Program-made: the position numbers and the translations under genes
Origin: Verrucomicrobiota bacterium
GTDB taxonomy: Bacteria > Verrucomicrobiota > Verrucomicrobiia > Opitutales > Opitutaceae
Reading direction: 5' to 3'
Assembly (NCBI GenBank): GCA_003641745.1
Contig: QNAI01000008.1
Coordinates: 1-59,324 of the forward strand
DNA: 59,324 nucleotides
The notes under the pieces: model-generated
Told to the model about the DNA's origin: nothing
Databases searched by the model: none
The model's input: the letters and a program-made list of their open reading frames with translations, nothing else
Part shown: positions 26,791-35,264 of the stretch, piece by piece
Position numbering within the stretch: the first letter of the stretch is position 1
Layout of the letters: every line of letters starts with the position of its first letter

Positions 26791-27852
26791 ATGAAAACGC
26801 CAATGCACCGCCTCTTTACGCGCGCTTTCCTTGTCCTGTCTTTCCTCTTATTGGCGACATCCGGGACAGCTGAGGACAGGCAGGCTCCGGATCTCGATGG
26901 AGATGGCATCCCTAATATTGTTGACCCGGATATCGACAATGACGGCCTGCCCAACTCCATCGATCGAAATGTAGATGGTGGGATAGCCAAATCCGGACCA
27001 TTTGCGGGGAAATATATCGGCGATCACCTGGAAAATGACAATCCGGCGGAAATCGATATCGATGGGGATGAATTGCGTGACGATTCACTGGGTGAGCTCG
27101 ATATCGATGGGGATTCCCATAGAGATGACGACTTGGCGGAGGAGGATATCGACGGGGATGGCCGCAAGGATGACAGTTCGACCGAACTCGATATCGACGG
27201 CGACGGTCGCAATGATGATGACGACTCAGAGGACGACATCGATGGTGATGGTCTGGACGACAATGATGATGAGGAGGACGATATCGACGGTGACGGAGTC
27301 AGTGACGACCTTGATGATGATATCGATGGAGATGATCTTCTGAATTCCTCAGAATTCGAAAATGATACTGATGGCGATGGCCTGTCCGATGACGATCCAG
27401 AGGAAATCAACGACGACGGTGATAGTCTTGATGATCGCGAAGACTCAGACGATGACAACGATGGTATTTCTGACGAGGATGACTCGGATCATCATCCTGA
27501 GGACGATGAAGTCGAAGTCGAAGTTTACCTCTCGGCCGGATCTGCCGCACCTGCTGAAAGCCAGGTCAAGGTCAAGATTCAGAGGATGGCCTACGGGGAA
27601 ATCGAGTTTGAAATCAGCGCCGAGAATCTCCCGGCGGGCAATTATGAATTGGTGATCGACGGTGTTTCCCGTGGCATCCTCCCTCTTGAGAGCGACGGCG
27701 AAAAGACCAAGGGCGAAGTTGAGTATGAGACGCATCCGGAAGATGAAGATGAGCTGTTGCTGGATTTCGATGTCATCGGCCTGCCCATCCAGATCGTGCG
27801 GAATGGTGTCGTCTACTTCTCGGGAGTCGTACCGACGCCACCCGAGATCTGA
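26791..27852 (+). CDS. Secreted Asp-rich DIDGDG repeat protein (putative Ca2+ binding)
   Basis: A 353-aa exported protein: signal peptide (about 1-27, FLVLSFLLLATSGTA), then about 200 residues dominated by Asp with short repeats of the form (E)LDIDGDGR.DD, then a compact beta-rich C-terminal domain (about 245-353, beginning EVEVEVYLSAGSAA) that resembles nothing I can name. DxDxDG loops are the calcium-binding unit of thrombospondin type 3 and dockerin-like proteins, so calcium-dependent rigidity or mineral binding is likely. The net charge is extremely negative. Repeat expansion at DNA level is evident (gatatcgatggggatg-like units). Confidence 0.8.
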   Translation: MKTPMHRLFTRAFLVLSFLLLATSGTAEDRQAPDLDGDGIPNIVDPDIDNDGLPNSIDRNVDGGIAKSGPFAGKYIGDHLENDNPAEIDIDGDELRDDSLGELDIDGDSHRDDDLAEEDIDGDGRKDDSSTELDIDGDGRNDDDDSEDDIDGDGLDDNDDEEDDIDGDGVSDDLDDDIDGDDLLNSSEFENDTDGDGLSDDDPEEINDDGDSLDDREDSDDDNDGISDEDDSDHHPEDDEVEVEVYLSAGSAAPAESQVKVKIQRMAYGEIEFEISAENLPAGNYELVIDGVSRGILPLESDGEKTKGEVEYETHPEDEDELLLDFDVIGLPIQIVRNGVVYFSGVVPTPPEI

Positions 27853-27909
27853 CCGCGTGACGTCGATCAACCTCTTTATCTTAGTTCCATTCAGGTTTGC
27901 CCCTTCAAC

Positions 27910-29364
27910 TCAACGTGACCTCCCCTGCCATCGGGTGTCCTTGAAAGGCGAAACCAGAGGGTCGTCACCGGGACAGAACGGTCGCCCGTTTTTGACCCAA
28001 CCGCAGTCTCGATCCGCGAGCTCTCGAACGAGATAACCCCGCCACTTATGAATCTCATCCTGAGCTGCCGGATCATCGATCAGGTCGCACGTTTCGCCGG
28101 GGTCCCTTTCAAGATCAAAGAATTGCTCCCGGCCGATCCGGGGAAGCCAGATGAACTTCCGTTTGCCGTCGGTCACGTATTGCATCTCCTGCTCCTCCGA
28201 ATAGCACGTACAGTGTTCCCCATGGATGTACTCGCGCCAATCTGGTGTGGGACCCGTCAGCAAGGGCAACACACTTCTTCCATCAACGCTGCCCGGGATA
28301 GAAAGCCCGGCCGCGTCGAGGAGGGTCGGCATGATGTCGCGCAATTCGACGACTTCATCCGCGGACGGGCGCTGTGACCCTCTCAGACTGGTGGGAGGGA
28401 CGACGAGAAACGGAACGCGGGCGCTTCCTTCGTAGGCATAGGTCTTGCGCCAGAGATTGTGGTCGCCCTGCATGTCGCCGTGATCGGAGGTGAACAGGAA
28501 CCATGTATTCGAAAACTGTTCCGCACGCTCTCTCTGCATCCAATTGATCAATCTGCCGATCTGCATATCGATGAATGAAATCTCACCGTAGTATCCGGCC
28601 CGGGCCCGCCTTATTTGATCGGAGGTCATTTTGCCCCGCCAGGCATTCGGGTCCACAGCAGTGCCCGGGTCATCATGCATTTCGGACCATTCGCCCATGT
28701 GCGGTGCAGGCAGATTGGCGCGATCATACATCTCAAAATAGTATTCCGGCGGAACATAGGGCGAATGCGGACGGGCAAAGGAGATATTCAGAAAGGCGGG
28801 GCGTTCCTGATCATGGCTCTTAAAAAATTCCAACGCGCGCGTCATGGTCCAATAGGTAGGATGCAGACGTTCTTCCGTATGCCAGGGCCGTGCGTGCCAG
28901 GAATTGAAGGCCACTCCATGATCATCCGGCGTCACACCGTCCGGTGCGTTCTTTGCGAACCATGTTCGGTGATTGCTGTCGGGCATGCGACCCGATTCAT
29001 CGAGTTCCATGCTCTCAAAGCCCATGGCGGCACGTTGCGGATTGAAATGACCCTTTCCCACAAGGTGAGTACGGTAACCGCCCTTTGTCAGTTCTCCCGC
29101 AAGAGTGTGGGGGAAGTCATCCGGAATCGGCCCCTGTCCGCGGCCCATTCCCAACACACCGGTGTGCCACTGACTCTGCCCTGTCCACAGAGCGGCCCGA
29201 GTCGGAATGCAGGACGGGACCGCCGAGTAGGCATGAGAGAATCGCGTGCCGCGAGAGGCGAGGAAGTCGAGGTTCGGCGTTTGAATGTGGCGATTGCCAT
29301 CCGCGCCGAGGGCGTCACCGCGCATCTGGTCGCATATGATCAGAATGATGTTTGGTTGCTTCAT
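27910..29364 (-). CDS. Sulfatase (formylglycine-dependent)
   Basis: A 484-aa type I sulfatase. It starts KQPNIILIICDQMRGD with the metal-binding Asp, has the formylglycine site C52-I-P-T-R56, and later SDHGDMQGDHNLW and a LERDPGETCDL tail. No signal peptide is seen. Compared with the 18.3-kb sulfatase it belongs to a different subgroup (classical CxPTR). It converges with the Asp-rich gene (58-bp gap). A remnant of a phosphoesterase gene lies directly upstream. Confidence 0.9.
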   Translation of the reverse strand: MKQPNIILIICDQMRGDALGADGNRHIQTPNLDFLASRGTRFSHAYSAVPSCIPTRAALWTGQSQWHTGVLGMGRGQGPIPDDFPHTLAGELTKGGYRTHLVGKGHFNPQRAAMGFESMELDESGRMPDSNHRTWFAKNAPDGVTPDDHGVAFNSWHARPWHTEERLHPTYWTMTRALEFFKSHDQERPAFLNISFARPHSPYVPPEYYFEMYDRANLPAPHMGEWSEMHDDPGTAVDPNAWRGKMTSDQIRRARAGYYGEISFIDMQIGRLINWMQRERAEQFSNTWFLFTSDHGDMQGDHNLWRKTYAYEGSARVPFLVVPPTSLRGSQRPSADEVVELRDIMPTLLDAAGLSIPGSVDGRSVLPLLTGPTPDWREYIHGEHCTCYSEEQEMQYVTDGKRKFIWLPRIGREQFFDLERDPGETCDLIDDPAAQDEIHKWRGYLVRELADRDCGWVKNGRPFCPGDDPLVSPFKDTRWQGRSR

Positions 29365-29414
29365 GTTACTCCTGTTTTTTTCCCCGGCGGAAGCCGCTCT
29401 TTCCCGTCATCGAC

Positions 29415-29567
29415 CTAATCGCCTGTCACAAGCAAAACGTCGATCGAGTTGGAAAATCGGCTGAGATGGTCAACGGTGCGTTCAAGATGTATCGTCGTCT
29501 GATCCTCCCGCTCGGCGCTCCCACCGGGAATGGTGACATGGGTGTCACTGATCTGGGCAATAATCAT
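29415..29567 (-). pseudogene. Remnant of a calcineurin-like phosphoesterase (CpdA-type N-terminus)
   Basis: Minus-strand ATG at 29567 opens 50 codons that read like the amino end of a CpdA-type metallophosphoesterase: MIIAQISDTHV (metal-binding D-x-H), HLERTVDHL, then LLVTGD (second metal motif), cut by TAG at 29415-29417. The frame beyond the stop still reads VDDG, as expected for the family, before running into the sulfatase start. The remaining 200 residues of the enzyme, including the GNHE and histidine motifs, are missing. So this is a 3'-truncated gene fused against the sulfatase gene by deletion. Confidence 0.7.
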
Positions 29568-29597
29568 GGGTATGCCTCAATTACCTAAGAGGCTGTG

Positions 29598-30434
29598 TCA
29601 GGCCAGCGATTCCTTGCTTCTTGTCTTCTGCAGTTCCACACAGGGTACGCGGTGTTCCAGGATGGACAAGGACAACTCCACGACTTCTGCCGCCTCATAT
29701 GGGGTGCTGGTCCCGATGCAGACCATGTCGCGATCGCGAATGGTGCTCCAGGAGAATGCCAGACCAACCAACGGCGGGAGTTTCCCCGCGGCAAGCGGTT
29801 TGATGGCAATGACGGGTTTATGCGCACCCCAGATCATGCGTTGGACCCAATCGATTTCGATCTGCATCAGGAATCCGGCTGCATTGTAAATCTGAATGTA
29901 GGTCGCTACATCCAGTCCGCTCGCGTCTGCATAGACAGGCGTCTCCGGCATATGGGTTGAAAGGCCGGGAATCATCCCGCGCTCTCGAATCATGCGGAGG
30001 TAGCGTTCGATGCCAGTCAACGATTTTGTGCGGCGATCCACGAAAGCATCCGTCGTACACTGATGCGGCATGCAGATGGAAGACCCCAATTCAGCCAGCT
30101 CGTCCAGTTGGCGCTCTGCTTCGTGCCTGCTTTCGACGGTGTCTTCAAGCGGGAGGGTCGGAGTCGCAATCGTGATGCACTTCTTGCCGGTCCGCTGCTC
30201 CGCCTCGGATACACCCTGGATGAGCTTGGGGTCGGGTCTGATTCCGTAAAGCGTGTCAACGCCGGCATTCATGAATTCTTCGACAATGTCGGCAATTCGA
30301 CTCGCCGTCATGGTTTCGACAATGTCTCGGTCCTTGGCCTTGCTGGTATGGGAATACCCGAGAAACCAGTTTGTGCCGATCAAGAGCCGTGAGACCGAGA
30401 GATTTTCGATTTTTGTACGTGGAAACATACTCAT
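29598..30434 (-). CDS. Aldo/keto-reductase-like TIM-barrel protein of unknown function
   Basis: A 278-aa cytoplasmic protein. The C-terminal wording (CIGTSTPYEAAEVVELS) resembles the cofactor end of aldo/keto reductases, and the strand/helix alternation (LIGTNWFLGYS, GVDTLYGI, ITIATPT, PVIAIKPLAAG) suggests a TIM barrel, but the AKR tetrad is not clear. Two possible starts (M1 and M3) differ by two residues. Genes of this kind are seen beside URO-D family genes in Verrucomicrobiota, as here. It may act in the same pathway as the URO-D protein at 31562; the reaction is unknown. Confidence 0.7.
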   Translation of the reverse strand: MSMFPRTKIENLSVSRLLIGTNWFLGYSHTSKAKDRDIVETMTASRIADIVEEFMNAGVDTLYGIRPDPKLIQGVSEAEQRTGKKCITIATPTLPLEDTVESRHEAERQLDELAELGSSICMPHQCTTDAFVDRRTKSLTGIERYLRMIRERGMIPGLSTHMPETPVYADASGLDVATYIQIYNAAGFLMQIEIDWVQRMIWGAHKPVIAIKPLAAGKLPPLVGLAFSWSTIRDRDMVCIGTSTPYEAAEVVELSLSILEHRVPCVELQKTRSKESLA

Positions 30435-30463
30435 CCTTATGTATCTTCCTGAAAACCCGACCC

Positions 30464-31369
30464 CTATTTCGAAGCAACCGTTCGCTGGGCATTGGCGATG
30501 TCACCCGGCGTTGAAACGATCTTCATGAACGTGCCCATGCTGAGGTCCGGAAAAGAGAGGGCGATTCTGTATTTGCCGTGCAGCGAGACCACCTTGTCCT
30601 TGAGCACAAGCATCTCGTAAGGGAGAAATGGAATGTGACGGGGGTCTTTGAAATCAATTTTGGGAAGGAATTTTGTTTCCCCATTTTCGCCCGTGAGTGC
30701 CGTGCCAAACAGGGCCATTTCCTGTTCGGGAAACTTGATACTGTAGACGATCTTCACTTCCGAACCTTTGGCGGCGGCCCTTGATTCGATTCGGGCTACC
30801 GCTTCGCCATAAGAGGAACCCTTGTCCAATACCACCACGTCGTGGAAGTAGGGCATGGTAATCATGTAGTGGTACTTTCGGAGTTTCGCCGGGGTCATGC
30901 CCTTCCTGGAGCCGAAGGCCTCAAATCGACTATCCGACAGATCGGCGAGGGCCGTGCGAAACCGCTGATCCAGGAGGATGTAGACCTCCTCGACCTGAGG
31001 GAACTCCTTGCGGTAATAGGCGTTGCCCCAATAGAGCGGATTGGTATAGGAGACTTCGATACCGCTGTCGGTCTTGATCAGGCCCACACGAAGAACGGCG
31101 GCGAATCCGTGCAGGCCGCCGGATTGAACTGCGGACGCCTTGAGATGTTCGTTCGTCACGCAGATCACCCCCAGGTTCTCGTCCCCGGCAGGTGAGTAAC
31201 TGCCCAGAATCTCGAAGCCTTCGGCGGTCAGTCGTTCCTCCACGCGGGTCTGAACCTCCTGACGGGTTCCCTGGTCAATCCCCGCGAGAATGTAGGGGTC
31301 GAGCCCTTCAGCAAATAGCGAGCCAGGGAGCATTGCCAGCAGAGCAGAACATAGAATGCGTAGTCTCAT
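30464..31369 (-). CDS. Secreted hypothetical protein
   Basis: A 301-aa protein with a clear signal peptide (RLRILCSALLAMLPGSLFA-E). The mature part is mixed alpha/beta, with GFEILGSYSPAGDENL near the start, a central TNPLYWGNAYYRKEF and a C-terminal PHIPF-like/FLPYEMLVL region; no catalytic motif is recognised. It probably acts in the periplasm. It lies 29 bp upstream (in transcription order) of the TIM-barrel gene, so they may share a transcript. Confidence 0.7.
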   Translation of the reverse strand: MRLRILCSALLAMLPGSLFAEGLDPYILAGIDQGTRQEVQTRVEERLTAEGFEILGSYSPAGDENLGVICVTNEHLKASAVQSGGLHGFAAVLRVGLIKTDSGIEVSYTNPLYWGNAYYRKEFPQVEEVYILLDQRFRTALADLSDSRFEAFGSRKGMTPAKLRKYHYMITMPYFHDVVVLDKGSSYGEAVARIESRAAAKGSEVKIVYSIKFPEQEMALFGTALTGENGETKFLPKIDFKDPRHIPFLPYEMLVLKDKVVSLHGKYRIALSFPDLSMGTFMKIVSTPGDIANAQRTVASK

Positions 31370-31561
31370 GGGGTATTCTTTCCGATTTTCTGGTCGTGCT
31401 TCAATCCAATACGAGCAACCCGAAGGTGATTTTCAGGTGAATCTCAGGACCATCGACACAGAGGTCGAAGGAGGTCTGATCAGTTTGCCGCTTGCAGCGG
31501 CTTACACCGGACTGATGACTCTCGCCGGTCGGGAGCTTTCCGGATGTCTCCGCTTGATTCT

Positions 31562-32647
31562 CTATGAGAGGAACTCCGTGCCGAACGCCTTTCCATGCGT
31601 GAAGAGCATGTCTATGTTTTCGTGACGGACTTCCGGCATAATGCTGCTCGTTGAGGAGAGAACAAAACCTCTTCCTTTCCCTGCCAGGGTGAAAGAGCGC
31701 TCCACCGACGCCCTTACGTCGTCGGCTGTCCCGTGGGGCAGGGTGCTTGTCACCGAAACGCAGCCCCACACTCCGATCGGTCGGCCGGTGCGGTCATTCA
31801 GTTTTACGATCTCGTCGTAATTGACACCGTGTTCTTCCTCGAATCCCTGCAATCCCACGACACCCAGATCGAGGAGATCGTCGAGAATCGGATTGATATT
31901 GCCGTCGCAATGCCAGATGACGCCAATACCGTTCCCGATCAGTGGCTCCATCGCCCATTTGAGGTCCGGGAAATAGATGTCTCTGAGAATCCGGGGAGAC
32001 ACGATCGGGCCGTTGCTGGTGCAGATATCCTGACCGCCGTAGACGAAAGGTGCAATGTTGTACTTCCCGCATGCCAGTGCGATTGCCTCGTTGTGCAGCC
32101 GGCCTTTCAAGGCCGTGTGGTGATAGAAACGCTTCATTGCCGTGGGATAATCCATGATGGCAAGAAGGTAGTTTTCGTATCCCCAGCGATTATAGCCTCC
32201 CATGAAGTCCGCCTGCCCGAAACTATCAATAAAGAGAACTTCACCCTTGGCCTTGCGCATCCGTTCTTCCACTCTGTTTGCGTAGTCTCGAGCAGTTATT
32301 TCGATATCGAATTCCGCTTCAACCTCGTTATCGGATGGGAGACGGTCAATGAGTTCCAGAATAGCCTCGGGTCCGCGGATTCCTTCCGTACCTCCAGAGC
32401 GATGCTCGTGCAGGACTTGGCCGGACTCTATCTCCCGCTGTGCCTCACCCGGGAAGTACCATTGCGGGACCAGGTTGATCCCGACCTGATGCAGATACTC
32501 GAAAAAGACGCCCTCACGGTCGGCCCAATAGTCCCGGCCCGCCACCTTGCTCAAGTACGAGGAACTCGTCATCCAACTGTAGTTGATACACGGGGCACCC
32601 GGGTTTTCCCCCATCAGGGTAGCCAAGGCGATTTCACTGCCCTTCAT
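31562..32647 (-). CDS. Uroporphyrinogen decarboxylase-family protein (methyltransferase-like)
   Basis: A 361-aa URO-D superfamily TIM barrel. Supporting segments are EYLHQVGINLVPQW, FIDSFGQADFM, GVIWHCDGNINPILDDL and the final VLSSTSSIMPEVRHENI. The HCDGN-like metal/corrinoid-side motif and the SS..I...P..N ending are usual for URO-D-like proteins that serve methyl transfer (MtaA/CmuA relatives) rather than heme synthesis. Verrucomicrobiota carry many paralogues in catabolic clusters, possibly for demethylating methoxylated sugars. A second paralogue is at 48721. The substrate cannot be told from sequence. Confidence 0.8.
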   Translation of the reverse strand: MKGSEIALATLMGENPGAPCINYSWMTSSSYLSKVAGRDYWADREGVFFEYLHQVGINLVPQWYFPGEAQREIESGQVLHEHRSGGTEGIRGPEAILELIDRLPSDNEVEAEFDIEITARDYANRVEERMRKAKGEVLFIDSFGQADFMGGYNRWGYENYLLAIMDYPTAMKRFYHHTALKGRLHNEAIALACGKYNIAPFVYGGQDICTSNGPIVSPRILRDIYFPDLKWAMEPLIGNGIGVIWHCDGNINPILDDLLDLGVVGLQGFEEEHGVNYDEIVKLNDRTGRPIGVWGCVSVTSTLPHGTADDVRASVERSFTLAGKGRGFVLSSTSSIMPEVRHENIDMLFTHGKAFGTEFLS

Positions 32648-32762
32648 TCAGATCCTGGTTTTCCCCGATAGGGAACATATAAGATTGGTGTGCACGATGA
32701 ACAATGAATGAGACTCACAATAGTGTCGCGAGGCAGGTCGTCAAATCCGGTCTGTTGACCTT

Positions 32763-33614
32763 CTACTTCTGGTCTGGACTCAACAGAGCATCGAGAACAT
32801 CTTTCACCGGGGGGATCGGATCAGCTCCTTTGAACCTGGCCATGCGATCATAGATCTCACCTGCGGCGAGGTGGAATCCGCCTGGAATGCCAGCTGTTTC
32901 GAAGGTCGAGGCAATCTCGTCCATTTCTCCGGAGAATCGCCATGCCTTCAGTGTGACCTGACTGATTCTTTCCAGAGTGCGTTGCGCAAAGTCCGAGCCA
33001 TCCCGAGCCCAGTGCATTTCGAGTTCAGCTCGAACCCCCATCCCTTCGGCTGCGGCGACAGTCGCACACATGAGTGCGGTCAACCCTTTGAAGTAGGCTG
33101 CGAAACACATTTTCAATCCCGATGCCCTGCCAATTTCGTCGCCGATAATTTCGGTCTCCAAAGGTCCACCCGTAAAGCAGGCCGCAACCTGGTCGGCGCC
33201 ACGGCCTGAAAGATAGAGCCAAGTCTCTCCCGACGACCAAGCGGGTCCACCGATGATTCCGCCATCCACGAACGTTGCGCCCGCGTCGGTCATTGATTGC
33301 CCAATACGCATCGCCCGTTCTGGCGAAATGGCATTGACGTCGGCATAGACGCCCTCGAACGAGCATGCGAGGATCTGATTGGCCACCTCTGCTGCGGCGT
33401 GTGGCGGACACACGCTGATGATCACCGAACACCTGTCGCAGAGTTCTTCGATCGTCTGCGCTTCGACGAGATCGTATTTCGCAGCGCGTGTGTGTGTATC
33501 CGGGCTCCTGTCCCGTGGCACCCAGTAGGCCGTATGCCCGGTACTCTGTGCCGTTGAGGCAAGAGATATTCCCATCGCGCCAGGATGGAGGAAGCCAATG
33601 TGTTTCTTATCCAT
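32763..33614 (-). CDS. NAD(P)-dependent dehydrogenase with DUF1932 domain
   Basis: A 283-aa protein from the ATG at 33614 (MDKKHIGFLHPGAMG); an upstream ATG gives 13 further residues with no Rossmann sequence. The N-terminal Rossmann fold (GFLHPGAMGISLA) resembles 6-phosphogluconate/3-hydroxyisobutyrate dehydrogenases, with VISVCPP and VDGGIIGGPAW. The C-terminal half (GRASGLKMCFAAYFKGLTAL onward) fits the DUF1932 domain, where the Lys of GLKMC is the likely catalytic residue. The reaction is probably oxidation of a hydroxy acid. Cytoplasmic. Confidence 0.85.
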   Translation of the reverse strand: MDKKHIGFLHPGAMGISLASTAQSTGHTAYWVPRDRSPDTHTRAAKYDLVEAQTIEELCDRCSVIISVCPPHAAAEVANQILACSFEGVYADVNAISPERAMRIGQSMTDAGATFVDGGIIGGPAWSSGETWLYLSGRGADQVAACFTGGPLETEIIGDEIGRASGLKMCFAAYFKGLTALMCATVAAAEGMGVRAELEMHWARDGSDFAQRTLERISQVTLKAWRFSGEMDEIASTFETAGIPGGFHLAAGEIYDRMARFKGADPIPPVKDVLDALLSPDQK

Positions 33615-33774
33615 AAAGTGATGTTTGTTTGATGTTCTTGCGTGTCTAGCCAAAGAAACCGGCTCAAAAATCCCGAGGCATGTCGCGCGACCTATGAGGA
33701 AAGCTCCAGCATCCGATATCGCCCTTTACTACAGGGCTCAGGGTTTCCATTGCAGGTGCCCGGTCGCGCCGTGC

Positions 33775-34845
33775 TCATCGAGGCCACCGTTTCTCGATTG
33801 CGGGGAGTTTTGGAAAGGCGGCATGTGGTTCTGTCTGATACCAATACGCAACTGAGGCGATATCATCCTCCAATGGTTGGTACTTGCCATTGGGCCACCA
33901 CCCGAGCGCTTGTATGGTCACACGCAGATCCTTGTCGAAAAAGATGGGATCCATCAAGTGCCACCGATACAGACTCCATTTGGGCGGACCATCGTCGCCT
34001 GCATGCTTCAGCACGTTGCCGGCGTAGGCTGTGCTGTAAAGCTCCGGGAATCCATAACTCCCGCACAGGTAGTCCTCTGTCCCCGTGCCGCAGATAGTTG
34101 GAAATCCGGTGTCCCCATCGATGTAGAATTTGACCTCCCCCTCGCCGAACCAGCCGTCGGAGAGCTGAGTCCACGCGAGGAATGTCCCGGCATATTTCCC
34201 CCTGCCTTTGATGCGGTCGACGATCACGTAGTCGGGGTTTGCACGGTCGGTCACCGCTCGCCGCCACTGTGCATGGAAGTATCCGGCATTGTCAGGCACA
34301 AGGGTTTCCGCGTAAGTGATCTGGTATGTCAATATATCCAACTCGTCCTTGTCCTCATTCGTGAATGTTATCTTCGCATGTTTGCGGAATGGCATCGGCC
34401 AGTAGCAGTTGAACGCAGACTTCGGGTTGACAACGACGGCGAGCGAATTGACAGGTGCGAACCTGTTGTGGCCCACGGCGAAAAAATCGGACACGGGAAC
34501 TTCGATCGATGGCGTCTCCTCGCCGTCCCAGTAGAACCGAATCAGGTGTGAACGTCCTTTGGCGGGATCGGCAACGAGCCAGATGTGTTGGATCACGCCG
34601 GGGCCGTCCACGTCCATGATGGTCAACGTCTCACCGGACTTCACCTTGTGGAAGGGGCTGACTTTCCATCCCCGCCCCAAGTCACTTGCCGCAGCGCTGA
34701 AGGGCAGGCTCTTGGAATCTGGCACGGCCATGCCTCCTTTCCCCTTTTCGCCTGTCGGATTCTCCGGGGATACAGAGCGGGTGCGCGCGTTGCTGAGCAG
34801 CGGAAGGGCTCCGAGCCCGAAGCCGAGTGATTCAAAGTCGTTCAT
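33775..34845 (-). CDS. GH172 / DUF2961 glycoside hydrolase-like protein
   Basis: A 356-aa DUF2961 protein, the family renamed GH172 after activity on difructose dianhydride and D-arabinan fructofuranosides was found. Evidence is the jelly-roll wording WLVADPAKGRSHLIRFYWDG, VPVSDFFAVGHN, a conserved YWPMPFRK-like stretch and CGTGTEDYLCGSYGF, which contains the acidic residues of the family active site. There is no signal peptide. Near full length for the family. Its own substrate is unknown; with sulfatases, URO-D and secreted sugar-binding proteins around it, a polysaccharide is likely. Confidence 0.85.
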   Translation of the reverse strand: MNDFESLGFGLGALPLLSNARTRSVSPENPTGEKGKGGMAVPDSKSLPFSAAASDLGRGWKVSPFHKVKSGETLTIMDVDGPGVIQHIWLVADPAKGRSHLIRFYWDGEETPSIEVPVSDFFAVGHNRFAPVNSLAVVVNPKSAFNCYWPMPFRKHAKITFTNEDKDELDILTYQITYAETLVPDNAGYFHAQWRRAVTDRANPDYVIVDRIKGRGKYAGTFLAWTQLSDGWFGEGEVKFYIDGDTGFPTICGTGTEDYLCGSYGFPELYSTAYAGNVLKHAGDDGPPKWSLYRWHLMDPIFFDKDLRVTIQALGWWPNGKYQPLEDDIASVAYWYQTEPHAAFPKLPAIEKRWPR

Positions 34846-34930
34846 AGATTCCTCCAGTATGTCTTTTCGAGCGCTTCAATTGCACCGACCTGTCGGGGTC
34901 ACTTGAAGGGGCGACCCGTCGGATGGCCGT

Positions 34931-35182
34931 TCACTTGGCGGTCTTCAGGTATTCTATCTCCGCCATGGCACGGGCCTCCTCAGGGCTGTAACCCTCGTTT
35001 TCATAGCTTTTCGCTCTCTGTTCAATCTCCGGTCTGTCGTGATTCTTTCGGAGGTTGCTCGGGGTCTGCTTCTGTGGACCGGTCGTCGCTGCGTAATCAC
35101 CTCCTGAAGGACTGTCGACCGGTTTGATGTTCGCACAAGCCGAAAGACCTGCGATCACCAAGAACAGAAATGCGGTTTTCAT
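34931..35182 (-). CDS. Small lipoprotein
   Basis: An 83-aa protein from ATG 35182, where a lipoprotein signal begins (KTAFLFLVIAGLSAC); the upstream ATG at 35203 would add seven residues before it. The lipobox LSAC predicts a lipid-anchored Cys. The rest is hydrophilic (KNHDRPEIEQRAKSYENEGY) and ends in a short helix, SPEEARAMAEIEYLK. Function unknown. It lies between GH172 and the methyltransferase gene, on the same strand. Confidence 0.7.
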   Translation of the reverse strand: MKTAFLFLVIAGLSACANIKPVDSPSGGDYAATTGPQKQTPSNLRKNHDRPEIEQRAKSYENEGYSPEEARAMAEIEYLKTAK

Positions 35183-35264
35183 GTGTTTTCTAGCGAATGT
35201 CATGGATCACCTGTGAGGGATTGCGCTATGGATTGGCTGTCAAGTGCATCCTTTGATTCGTATC

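Noticed and set aside
31401-31769. 122-aa minus-strand open frame upstream of the secreted protein
   Set aside because: Overlaps the URO-D gene in another frame with basic, low-complexity composition.
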